64,000 nt of DNA from Nemophila menziesii. Lineage: Eukaryota > Streptophyta > Magnoliopsida > Boraginales > Hydrophyllaceae. The notes below the pieces were generated by a model, which was not told the origin of the DNA, made no database searches, and was given only the letters and a program-made list of their open reading frames with translations. Every line of letters starts with the position of its first letter. Positions within the stretch are counted from its first letter, which is position 1. Positions 1 through 9,173 of the stretch are shown in pieces. Both the position numbers and the translations under genes were made by a program. The stretch covers positions 67,510,154 through 67,574,153 of the forward strand of contig JARWIR010000002.1 of NCBI GenBank assembly GCA_029959085.1. Direction: 5' to 3'.

Positions 1-107
1 GAAATTTAATACTAGGCGTAAATACACTTCAAAACGCGATTTATGATGCTGTTACGCGAGACAAAGGTCCAGAACGCAACACCGATAACCAGCCTCGCGC
101 TGGTTAA
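1..107 (+). CDS. C-terminus of Athila env-like ORF of A1 (partial)
   Basis: The last 34 codons before TAA (105-107) are open in the frame starting at base 3 and end in ...NTDNQPRAG, the same C-terminus as the env-like proteins of A2 (17267) and A3 (25660). Only the tail after the predicted coiled coil is present, so nothing can be said about whether this copy was intact. The function of the family is unknown. The N-terminal part lies to the left of the window. Confidence 0.8.
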   Translation, partial: NLILGVNTLQNAIYDAVTRDKGPERNTDNQPRAG

Positions 108-956
108 GATACGTTTTCTAAACTTTCCTCTTAGTGTATATTAGTTTAAATGCTTTATTGAGTCTTTTCGAGTCGTGGGGACACGGCTCATTTTTGAGTT
201 TGGGGTGGGGTTCGTTGCCTCATCCCAGTTTTTATGTGTTATTTGCTTTATTTGCTTTCAATAAAAGAATTTTCGGAGTTGCGTTTGACTATAGAAATTT
301 TTAAATATCCCTTTAAGCATACTTTTGATAAATCTATGATAGTAAATAGTGGACTTTAGGGATTGATATAAAACGCACTTACAATTGCATGCGAACATAG
401 GTAATTGATAGGAAAAATTAATTAACAATGCAAATGAAGTAAGCTTGTACTCAAGGAATATGTTTGGTGTGTAGAATGTGAAATCCTAATTAGTAGAGAA
501 CCCACCTAGATATGAACTAAAGACAAGCTATGTACTTAGGAAAATGATAGGGGCAGTCTTTGTTAGCCATTTGTGCCTTTTTAGCCTTCTATCCCTTGTA
601 TTAATTATTATCCGTCTCAGCCCACTTTGAGCCTGTAGCCTTTTCTTTGTAGCCACGATATAAGCCATTATCCCTTAGATTATTAGGCATGACCATATGA
701 CCCGCACTTGAATCACAATCCTGAGACATGTCTCGAGCTTGAGTTTGGGGTGGTGGGACCACATATGGGGAATTAAATGGGTAGGGATCGATGTGTTTTG
801 TATTGTAGCACAATTGCAGATGATATATACTTGTAACCCTTTGCCGGGAATGAAGAAAAATGAAAAAGAAAGAAAAAATGAAAAATTTTGAAAAATCATA
901 CAGTAGGATCCGGGAACCCGGATTCATCAAAACCGGGGACCCGGTTTGCTTCTGTA

Positions 957-1024
<68 letters not shown>

Positions 1025-1620
1025 GAAAAGAAAAAGAAAAATATGAATGAATAAAACATCCGGCAAAGTGGAATTATCTGAAAATCATCTTGTTAATAGT
1101 GGGTAGACATGGGACGCTAAATTGTTGCGTATATGGGTGAGTGAGAACATCTTTTTGAGCGTTAACTCAAGCTCGAGGACACTGTTGATGGTAAGTGAGG
1201 AGAGAGCCAAAAGCTCACTTCAAATTTACCAAATATACATCCATACCCGTCCTTAAGCCAATATTATAACCGTAAAGACCTCGTGATTCCTAAGTGCATA
1301 GTGAATTTATGATTCTGTTAATAGGGAATAGACTAGGTGGAACGTTCAAAGCGATTTAGGATTAATGACCACCCTATAGCCATCATACAGAGATGAGTAC
1401 AAGTGTAACCTTCAAGCATTGCGACTTTAATTTTATGATTGAGATTATTTATGTTTGATGTTGCATGATTAGTGTATGTAGATGTTAATTTTTAAAGTTT
1501 GCTATATGAGATTTATCTTAGGAATTGCTTTAGGGTTTATTTGCTAGCTTCTATGTGTTTATACGTTTGCTTCTACCCCTCGTTTTATTTTGTTTTGCTT
1601 TGTCGGGACGACAAAGGTTT
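108..1620 (+). other. 3' UTR of A1 with polypurine motifs, palindromes and A60 tract
   Basis: Non-coding, about 1.5 kb, colinear with the 3' UTR of A2. It holds a polypurine motif just after the ORF (GAGTTTGGGGTGGGG, 196-210), a second one (741-757), two 16-bp palindromes (908-923 and 931-946) and a run of 60 A (958-1017) followed by A/G-rich sequence. Apparent lysine- or phenylalanine-rich reading frames here only read through the A/T tract and are not genes. Confidence 0.75.
908..946. repeat. Pair of 16-bp palindromes in A1 3' UTR
   Basis: ATCCGGGAACCCGGAT (908-923) and AACCGGGGACCCGGTT (931-946). Both are near-perfect inverted repeats of the type found many times between pol and the env-like ORF of A2. 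The first differs from the common AACCGGGAACCCGGTT at two symmetric positions, so pairing is kept. A2 has one copy at the matching site (18071-18086). Confidence 0.8.
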
Positions 1621-1633
1621 GAGTTGGGGGTCT
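1621..1633 (+). other. Polypurine tract of A1
   Basis: GAGTTGGGGGTCT directly precedes the TG of the 3' LTR, where plus-strand DNA synthesis is primed. The identical string stands before the 3' LTR of B1 (3576-3588), A2 (18714-18726) and, on the minus strand, A3 (24179-24191). Confidence 0.85.
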
Positions 1634-3196
1634 TGATGTCTCCCTAATTGTTCTTATTTTAGACCCTTAGGAGACATCATTTTTGGTGTTTATTTAATTA
1701 ATTCGATAGACTTTTGAATGAAATATGCAATAATTCGGATTTCCCTTTTTATTTCTAGCATTTTTGAATTATTAAACTTTTGCGCGTAATATTGGTATTT
1801 TTAGTGTAAAGTTTACAGGTTTTTAGATGTTAGCTAGGAAAGGAATCCGAAGATAAAGTCAAAGATCAAAAGATAGAGTCAAGACTTGAAGAGAAATCCC
1901 GAAGATTTTATTTTAGAGCTGAAAATCCATTTTCCAGGCCCTTGATTGCTGTTTTCGAGGTACTTAAGAGCTGATTGAGCCGCTGACCTTTGAAGAGAAA
2001 ACATTCCTTATCGAAGTACGGAACTTTAGCAACTGGAATGAGGTCAATCGGAGTTGTAACGCATCGGGAAAAGCAGTTTTAGTGGAGGCCTGTCATCAGT
2101 TACGGGATTTTGGGCTTAAAGAGTGGGCTTGGACATTTAATTAGGCTTTAATTTCTGGTCCAAGCCCTAATCCGTTTTTCTTATTATAAAAGGAGGTCTG
2201 GACTTCTATTTTTCACACAATTCACTTTCCACAAGATTAAAAACACCAGAGAAGCTACAGCAGGAAGAAAGGAGAAGCTACAAGAGCTGGAGTGGGTCTA
2301 TAGCTCCGTTCGTAGTCATTCTTATTCCGAAAATTAGGTTTTTCTTTTATTTTAATTTTGTAACGAATATGAATTCCATTTCTTTTTATTTTGTTTTTAA
2401 TTTTAATATGAGCTAAATTTCCATTAGTGCTTGAGAACAAAACAATGGGTGAATCTTGATTTTATTATTATAACGAATGTTGAATTTGGGTTTTTATTGA
2501 ATTAAATTAAATTAGGGCTTTTACTCTTTTCGACAATTTGTGAATGTTTACTGATTTTAGAGTCGCGAACTAAAATTAGGTATTAGTATCTAAGCTATTC
2601 CATATATGTGGCGTATGGATCATCCTGACGGGGGGTTTAGGTACAGAAATAATTGTTCAATCTAGGATAAAAACTATTGATTCTGACGAACTTAGTTAAT
2701 CCTAGGGCCAATGTGGTAATAAATCTTAATCATCCAACGGTGGATCATATTTACCCTGACGGGACTAGTGACACTTTAGGATCGCCTTATAGTCCACCCT
2801 GACGGGGGTATAAGGATATTAGAATCCCGACCATTGTAATTGACTGATTTAACCCTTAAACAACATAAGTTAGAAAGTAAAATCAGGAGGATCCTTGCGT
2901 TCTCAAGTACTACATCTCATATTGCGTTTTCACTTATTTTACTTGCGTCTTAGCTTTTACTTGCATTTATAATTTGTCTTTCATTTAGTAGAATTAATAA
3001 ACAAAACCAAAACAAACAATTTATTGTCTTTTATTTTCATAAGTGCATCAATCACTATTTGCATAAACATTGTGATCAACCATCCGTCCTTGGAACGAAT
3101 CTGATTATCAGAATTACTACTTGGGACAACCGTACACTTGCGGTTGTGGTTCGATTAGCATTTACATTTATTTTTAGAACACACAAAGGACCACCA
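1634..3196 (+). repeat. 3' LTR of A1 (family A), 1563 bp
   Basis: Begins TGATGTCTCC and ends ...GGACCACCA (TG...CA). Ends were set by comparison with the A3 LTRs, which have target duplications. A TATAAAA box lies at 2185-2191. Copies of a CCTGACGGG-like motif lie between 2620 and 2815. The first 46 bases contain the 10-bp inverted repeat TGATGTCTCC (1634-1643) / GGAGACATCA (1670-1679). Confidence 0.9.
2185..2191 (+). promoter_or_regulatory. TATA box of A1 LTR promoter
   Basis: TATAAAA about 550 bp into the LTR, followed by AGGAGGTCTGGACTTC. The block is conserved in the A2 LTR (8028-8034) and, as TATAAAA on the minus strand, in A3 (34824-34830). Conservation across copies supports the U3/R boundary lying just downstream. 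Confidence 0.65.
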
Positions 3197-3588
3197 AACC
3201 TTAAAGACCTTTTGATTCTTTGCTATGTAATTGAGAAGTGATTGAGCCATTAGAGAGTAGTTGAATGGACCTTTGAAGCTACTAAAAATCAATGAACACT
3301 CTATAGCCCTCTTGGGGAACTGAGTAAAGTCCCAATCCTTCTTACATTGCGAAACTAATCTGGTCTTGAATTCAAGCCGTGTTGACTGTGGATATGAGAA
3401 GTGTACAGGTATGTAGTTTATGAATATTATTGCATGAAATTTTCTGAGTTCTTTGCTTTAGGTTTATTCTATATATTCTGCTATGCTTTTTCCCTTGTGT
3501 TGAGAATTTTATGAGTGTGTATTTATAAGACTTCCCTTTGTTTTTATCTTTATTGTATCGGGACGATACAACTTTGAGTTGGGGGTCT
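3197..3588 (+). other. 3' UTR end and polypurine tract of element B1
   Basis: Non-coding remnant of a family-B element into which A1 inserted. It matches the reverse complement of 58848-59225 in order: the 'ctttgctatgtaattgag' block, then the block before the LTR containing TTGTATCGGGACGATACAACTTTGAG. GAGTTGGGGGTCT (3576-3588) is the polypurine tract. Small open frames here have no recognisable product. The rest of B1 is left of the window. Confidence 0.75.
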
Positions 3589-5126
3589 TGATGTCTCCTC
3601 AATTGTGATAGATTAATGTTAGGATGAGACATCATTTTTAGTGATTTAGAAGTCTTTAATATCGATTTTCTTGAGTTTTAGTGCACTTTCCTATTTTGAG
3701 TCTTGATTTGTAGAAATAATATTTTTAGAGCATATTGGGTTTAATTGTTTATTTAGTGTGTAGCTTTAAGGATAATTATGGAGCTTAATTAGAGTCCAAG
3801 TCAAAGATTACAACTTATGGAAAGAGATTTGCATGGTAATTGGAGATAAGGAAACAAAAGCTAAAAAGATGGAAAAGGAAAAACTGCCTAAATCTGGGAT
3901 TCTGCATACACGTCTAAAGATATGCGTTTTTACCTAAGAAATAGGCCGATTTCGGTAATTTCCTTCTTCATGGTCAAGATAATTCTGTTGCGATTCTTTT
4001 GGTATCTTATGGAGCTCAAACCGACCAATAACGAAGAAGATATGCTCAAACCGGTCCAGCAGTGTTTATCTTTATTTCCATACGAATTTGAGTTGGGCTA
4101 GAAGTCCAATACCTTAACTCTTCCTCAAGAAAACGAATTAGGTCTTCTAAACACCTATAAATACACCCTTATATCACTTGTAATTCAACTACCCTAGTAA
4201 TCCTTGCCTCATAGTAATTAGTTCTTAAAGTTTTAGTCTTCCAGTTTATTGTAGAGAGCAAGATGATGTCTTTTGTAATTTCTTTTAGTTTATTTCCTTC
4301 AGGTATGAACTAAACTCCCCATAGCTTGGGTTTTGCATAATGTATAATCTATGAATTCTAATTCTTCTATCTAAGTTTCTTTGGGAATTATATGTTTTAA
4401 TCTGATATTAGCTTCTTACTTTATATTTGTTTATGTGTTTTGATTTAATGTCTTTCCTAGAACTGATCACTTTAGGATTGTTTTAATAGTAGTTAGATGG
4501 TCTCCTTGACAGGGTGTTTAACTATTGAACCACCACATAATGTCTAGTGTCGATATTAGTTCTGACAAAACATGATTCTAACTAGATAGTCCTTAGGGTT
4601 TGTTTTAACCACCATATCACCAGGATTGCAGTATTTGCTTAGGGCCTTAGTGGCGTTTGATTACCCTAAGATAAAACACTTCTTGGTTGTGTCGTAGCCC
4701 TCTTAGTCGCTCTCAAGGTCTAAGGTATAGGAATTTAGAATCCTGACTAAGTATACCAAGAGCTAATATTCTCCCTTATGAACTAGATTTATAGATAGAA
4801 TTAGAAGGATTAGTGCATACTAGCAAAACCTGAGCTATACTTCTCATCTCATATTCTTAATCTTTTACTTTATTGTCTTTTATTTTCTTAGTTCAATTCT
4901 TGAATCTCGAATTTACTTGCTTTAATTTTCTGTCTTTTAATTATTTACTTTTACTCGTAATTTCTACTCACGCGTATAACACACTTAAGTCCCTGAGAAC
5001 GAACTCAACTTACTAACTAAAACTTGCATACGTCTTGTAATACTTGCAGTACTGTGCCTGTCTAGGGTGAGATTGCGTAGTTTTTTGGCTTATTTTAATC
5101 TTAATTTTATCACACCCTAGGCACCA
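3589..5126 (+). repeat. 3' LTR of element B1 (family B), 1538 bp
   Basis: Starts TGATGTCTCCTC after the polypurine tract and ends ...CACACCCTAGGCACCA. It shows the family-B marks: the LTR-start inverted repeat (3589-3598 with 3626-3634), the block near 4500-4700 with 'tctccttgacaggg', and the tail motif 'acttgcagtac' (about 5043). It aligns in reverse with the LTRs at 57339-58834 and 62325-63875. CCAAT (5127-5131) may be the target duplication; the partner is outside the window. Confidence 0.8.
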
Positions 5127-5310
5127 CCAATAGACTACCCCATCAATAGCAGTTGGATGGTCACCCGGAAAGGGGTGTCTAATTGGTGAAACACCACATA
5201 AACGTCTAGTGTGTGGTAGTGATCCGGAAGGGCTTGCCTAAAACACCACATAAACGTCTAGTGTGTGGTAGTGATCCGGAAGGGCTTGCCTAACTAGGAA
5301 GTGATCCGGG
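5127..5310 (+). repeat. Fragment of a family-B-like LTR with a 52-bp tandem duplication
   Basis: The text 'gactaccccatcaatagcag' and 'cataaacgtctagtgtg' matches the middle of the N3 LTR (about 52415-52500). Bases 5191-5242 are repeated in tandem at 5243-5294. The LTR tail is deleted: sequence jumps to a primer-site-like CCGGGGACTT (about 5306-5315). This is the truncated 5' LTR of the gag remnant that follows. Confidence 0.65.
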
Positions 5311-5412
5311 GACTTGTGTCTTGTTAGCGTGTGGGTTTAATTTTTAGTGCAGTAGTTTTTAATTTTTTTTTCTAGATTTACGCTTTTTTCGTCTCTTTTC
5401 AGGTTTTAGTGT

Positions 5413-5740
5413 ATGCTCGAGAATCCCGAAAGTGTTTTTAAGGCTTACAACAAACGCTTGAGAGAAGAGAACAAGCAAAGAGAAACCATGTCTAATCAAG
5501 AGGATCTTATTCCAACACCTGAGGATAATCTTACTATTGACAATAATCAATGTCAAGTACCCATTTCTCAGGTATTACCTATTCCTCAAGCACCACCAGG
5601 AGATAACAGAAATAATCAACGTCAAGACCAAGATCTCCCAGGCTTGGGAGCACCTTTTCGAGTTCAACCATTAGGTTATCGTCCTCCAGTGATCCAAAAT
5701 ATAAAGTTCAGACCCAATCTGGGTATGCTCAATCAATTTT
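5413..5740 (+). pseudogene. Athila-type gag, N-terminal fragment (+)
   Basis: ATG 5413 begins MLENPESVFKAYNKR, and the region with QAPPGDNRNNQRQ and QPLGYRPPVIQ matches the gag of N3 (52770-52910). The codon line breaks at about 5740, where the sequence switches to the reverse complement of a protease region. An upstream pyrimidine-rich TCTCTTTTCAG lies just before the start, as in the other elements. Gag would form the capsid particle; this fragment lacks the capsid core and the zinc knuckle and cannot work. Confidence 0.75.
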
Positions 5741-7473
5741 ACGTACCAATTTGGATAGGGAGGTTGAAACCTCCAAGATCTTGAAGCTTAGGTGGTAACT
5801 TCTCTTCAACACTCTACGAGGCTCTCTCAACATGAAAAACAACCTCGATCTCGACATGGCCTCCTTAAAAACTTGATGCGATGTAAGGCCCATCTCAACA
5901 ATCTCAAGCACTTTGGCATGGATTCTAGCTTTGCTGAACGCCTCTACGAATTCTTTGTACTCGATGTCACCCTTTGAATAGTTCATCTTCATGGGGATAG
6001 GTGGTGTCATCAATTGACCACTAGGTGGAGAATCCACCTTGCTTTTTTCTTCTTGCACCTTAGGTGAAACTACATCTTTCTGAATCCTCTCGGACTCTTT
6101 CTCAACAACCTTCTCGGTAACCTTCTCAATCTATTTGACCAGAAGCTCAACACTCATCTCTTCCAAGATTGTATTGGTTGGTTCTTCAACTATCTTTGAA
6201 ATCTCCACATCAATCTCTACAGCAGGTGGCGATTCCACTACTTTCTCAACTTGAAGGATAATATCCTTACACAACTCGAACCAACATTAACATCTACACA
6301 ATCTATGGCCTTCACTTCACGTTGTCTCTCGTACCTTGGCCCAATTGTGGAATAGCTTGTTGAAGCTTCTCAAGAATCTTGGTTATGTGGGTGACATGCA
6401 TTCCCATTATCTTCAACGTAGCAAATTGCTCATTGAATCTCTCGTTATTGCCTCTCATATTATCCTGTGTCAAAGTCCAGAAAGATTGCATTGTTTGATG
6501 TATATCAACAATAGAACAATCTTGTGGATGATGCAGTAATGCTTTATGGGTTAAGCTCTCGGCATAAGCATCATAAGTTGGTTACGGTTGTGGAGCTGGC
6601 TTGACATAACCTTGACACCTTGATAAGGACCTTGAGATCTTTTCTAGAAATTGTTTAGTTGAGGTTATGGCTGGTAAAAATTACCTGGATTCACGACCCT
6701 ATTCAGATAGACCATTCAATTTCCAGATCATTGTGATTCTCTTGCTGAAACCCAGTATTACCCGATTGGTAATTCTCATGATTCGACATAAAACACACTG
6801 ATTCCGGATTTCCTTCACACTCTTCTCGTACATGATCATTGAACCCACAACGTGTACAACCTTGTACTTCTTTAACTACTTTCATCTCATCTTGTTTCCC
6901 TTGTAAACCTTTATCCATCATAAGTGCCAACTACTTCATTTGATTCTCTATTAAAGAGATATTAGCGTCTACAACATATTCACTATCTAAACGCGGTGTA
7001 ACTTTTGCATTAGTAATGGGAGCTCACGACTACGGCCAACTACTCTCCGTTTCAACTATCTTTCTATACCAAATGCGGCCTCTGAAGGATCAATAGACAT
7101 GAAACCTCCTCTTCCCAGCTTAGTTATCCTCAGTTTTTACTCGTAGTTGAGACCTTGATAGAAAATGGATAATTGAAATGTCGGGGTATAACCATGAAGA
7201 GGACATCTAGCTAATCTCTATTAAAACTCCATCCATTCCTCTCCTACACTCTCACCACTTTTTTGGAGGAAGTTTGCAATTTCCATTTGATCCTTCATTC
7301 GCATGCTTTGTGGATAATAGCAATTAAAGAACTTGACTTGTAACTCTTCCCATGACGTAATCGAATATGATGGTCCAACCGGGCAACCATTCACTTACAC
7401 CTCTGGTTAAGAAGAACAGAAACATGAAGTAATACAACTACTCATCTGTAATGACATGGATAATGTAGGCATC
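5741..7473 (-). pseudogene. Athila-type gag-protease remnant (-), 3' part
   Basis: Read on the minus strand from 7473 to 5741: capsid region, a CCHC zinc knuckle (CTRCGFNDHVREEC, in the 6703-6930 frame), a linker, a block matching N3 (AFSKARIHAKVLEIVEMGLTS like AYSPKNINAQMLEIVKKGLTS), then the start of the protease (PGSFNLPIQ-like). Several stops and frameshifts are present. The 5' part of the same gag continues at 20288-20717, because element A2 inserted at 7473. The left end at 5741 abuts a gag fragment of opposite direction. There is no reverse transcriptase region. Confidence 0.75.
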
Positions 7474-9040
7474 TGATGTCTCCCTAACTGTTCTTATTTT
7501 CAACCCTTAGGAGACATCATTTTTGGTGTTTTTGTAGTTAATTTGATAGACTTTTGGACTAAATATGCAATAATATGATTTTCCTCTTTTATTTCTAGCA
7601 TTTTTAATTTATTAAACTTTTGCGCGTAATATTGGTATTTTTAGTGTAAAGTTTCCAGGTTTTAGATGTTAGCTAGAAGAGGAATCCAAGAGGAGAAAGT
7701 CAAATATCACGAGATAGAGTCAAGACTTGAAGATAAATCCCGAAAATATTATTTCTAGAGTTGAAAATCCATTTTTCAGGCCATAGATTGCTGATTTCGA
7801 GGTGCTTAAGCGACGATTTAGCCGCTGACCGTTGAAGAGAAAACATTCCTTATCGAGTTATGGAACTTTAGCAACTGGAATGAGGTCAATCGGAGTCATA
7901 ACGCATCGGGAAAAGCCGTTTTAGTTAAGGCATATCAACAGTTACGGGATTTTGGGCTAAGTTAGTGGACTTGGGCCTTTTATATTTCATTTAATTAAAA
8001 GCCTAGGTCCAAGTCCGAATTTGCACTTATAAAAGGAGGTCTGGACTTCTATTTTTCACAGAATTCACATTCTACAAGATTAAACACCAGAGAGAAGCAA
8101 CAGAAGGAAGAAAGAAGAAGCTGCAAGAACTGGAGAGGGTCTATATCTCCGTTCTCAGTCATTCCAATTCCGGAAATTAGGTTCTTTTTATATTTAATTT
8201 TGTAATCAAATATGAATTCCATTACATTTAATTTAGTTTTTCTTTTTAATATGAGCTAAGCTTTTCATAGTGTTTGAGAACAATTAATGGGTGAATCCCA
8301 ATCGTATTGAATAACAAATGTTGAATTTGGGTTTCTGTTAAATTAAATTAGATTGGGGCTTTTACTCTTTTCTATAAATTAAGATTATTTACTGTTTTTA
8401 GCGTCATGAACTAGGAACAGGTATTAGTATTTAGGCTATTCTAATTAGTGGCAATTGGATCATCCTGACGGAGGGTTTAAATACAGAACCATTTATTCAA
8501 TCTAGGATAGAAGCTATTGATTCTAACGAACTTAGCTAATTCTAGGGCCAATGAGGTAATAAAACTTAAACATCCAAAAGTGGATCATATTTACCCTGAC
8601 GGGACTAGTGACACTCTAGGATCGCCTTATAGTCCACCCTGACGGGGGTATAAGGAAATTAGAATCCCGACCATTGTAATTGACCAATTTAGCCCTTAAA
8701 CAACATAAGTTAGGAAATAGGATTGGGAGGATCCCTTGCGTTCTCAAGTGCTACCCTCTCATACTGCGTTTTACATCATTTTACTTGCGTCTTAGCTTTT
8801 ACTTGCATTTATAATTTGTCTTTCATTTAGTAGCTTTAATAATAAAAAAACCCAAACAAACATATTTTATTTACCTGTTTTCATAAGTGCATTCAATCAT
8901 TATTTGTTAAACATTGTAGTCAACCATCCCGTCCTTGGAACGAATCTGTTTTATCAATTATACTACTTGGAACAACCGTATACTTGCGGTTGTGGTTCGA
9001 TTATTATTTGCATTTATTTAGAACACACAAAGGAATACCA
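7474..9040 (+). repeat. 5' LTR of A2 (family A), 1567 bp
   Basis: TGATGTCTCCCTAACTG... to ...GGAATACCA, followed by AGTTTT and the primer site. It contains the terminal inverted repeat (7474-7483 / 7510-7519), TATAAAA (8028-8034), repeated CCTGACGGG-type motifs (8460-8650) and the tail motif ACTTGCGGTTGTGG (about 8980). It differs from the 3' LTR at scattered bases, so it is older than A3. Confidence 0.92.
8028..8034 (+). promoter_or_regulatory. TATA box of A2 5' LTR promoter
   Basis: TATAAAA followed by GGAGGTCTGGACTTC, conserved among the family-A LTRs. It would drive the genomic RNA, with the transcript start expected 25-35 bp downstream. Confidence 0.65.
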
Positions 9041-9046
9041 AGTTTT

Positions 9047-9064
9047 TGGCGCCGCTGCCGGGGA
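9047..9064 (+). other. Primer binding site of A2 (tRNA-Asp-like)
   Basis: TGGCGCCGCTGCCGGGGA lies 7 bp after the LTR end. It is complementary to a tRNA 3' end of the Asp type used by Athila/Calypso elements, as recalled from the literature, with one apparent difference (CTGCC for TTGCC). A3 has the identical site on the minus strand (33798-33815). Confidence 0.8.
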
Positions 9065-9173
9065 CGGTAGCGTGTGACCACGGTGTTTACCTTTAGTGAT
9101 AGTTGCATTTATTTTATTTATCAGTTTTACGCTTTTTGTTTGTTTATCTTTTTCAGGTTTTTAGGTTTGGTGT

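Larger units (their letters stand above)
1..3196 (+). mobile_element. Athila-type LTR retrotransposon A1, 3' end only
   Basis: The left window edge cuts this element inside the C-terminus of its env-like ORF. Order: ORF end (to 107), about 1.5 kb of 3' UTR, polypurine tract (1621-1633), 3' LTR (1634-3196). The whole stretch aligns by eye with 17160-20282 of element A2. It lies inside the 3' UTR of another LTR element: the text after 3196 (AACCTTAAAGACC...) matches, in reverse complement, the 3' UTR near 59.2 kb, so AACCT (3197-3201) should be the right copy of the target duplication; the left copy is outside the window. Confidence 0.9.

Noticed and set aside
860..1054. Lysine-rich or phenylalanine-rich reading frames over the A60 tract
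   Set aside because: They exist only because the homopolymer lacks stops; homologous UTRs in A2 and A3 do not conserve them.
2675..2700. CTGACGA in family-A LTRs as part of a hammerhead ribozyme core (retrozyme)
   Set aside because: The following helix and a GAAA box at the right distance are not seen, and the LTRs are far longer than those of retrozymes.
5729..6058. A new minus-strand gene of about 109 codons
   Set aside because: It matches the linker and protease start of N3, so it is part of an old gag-protease remnant.
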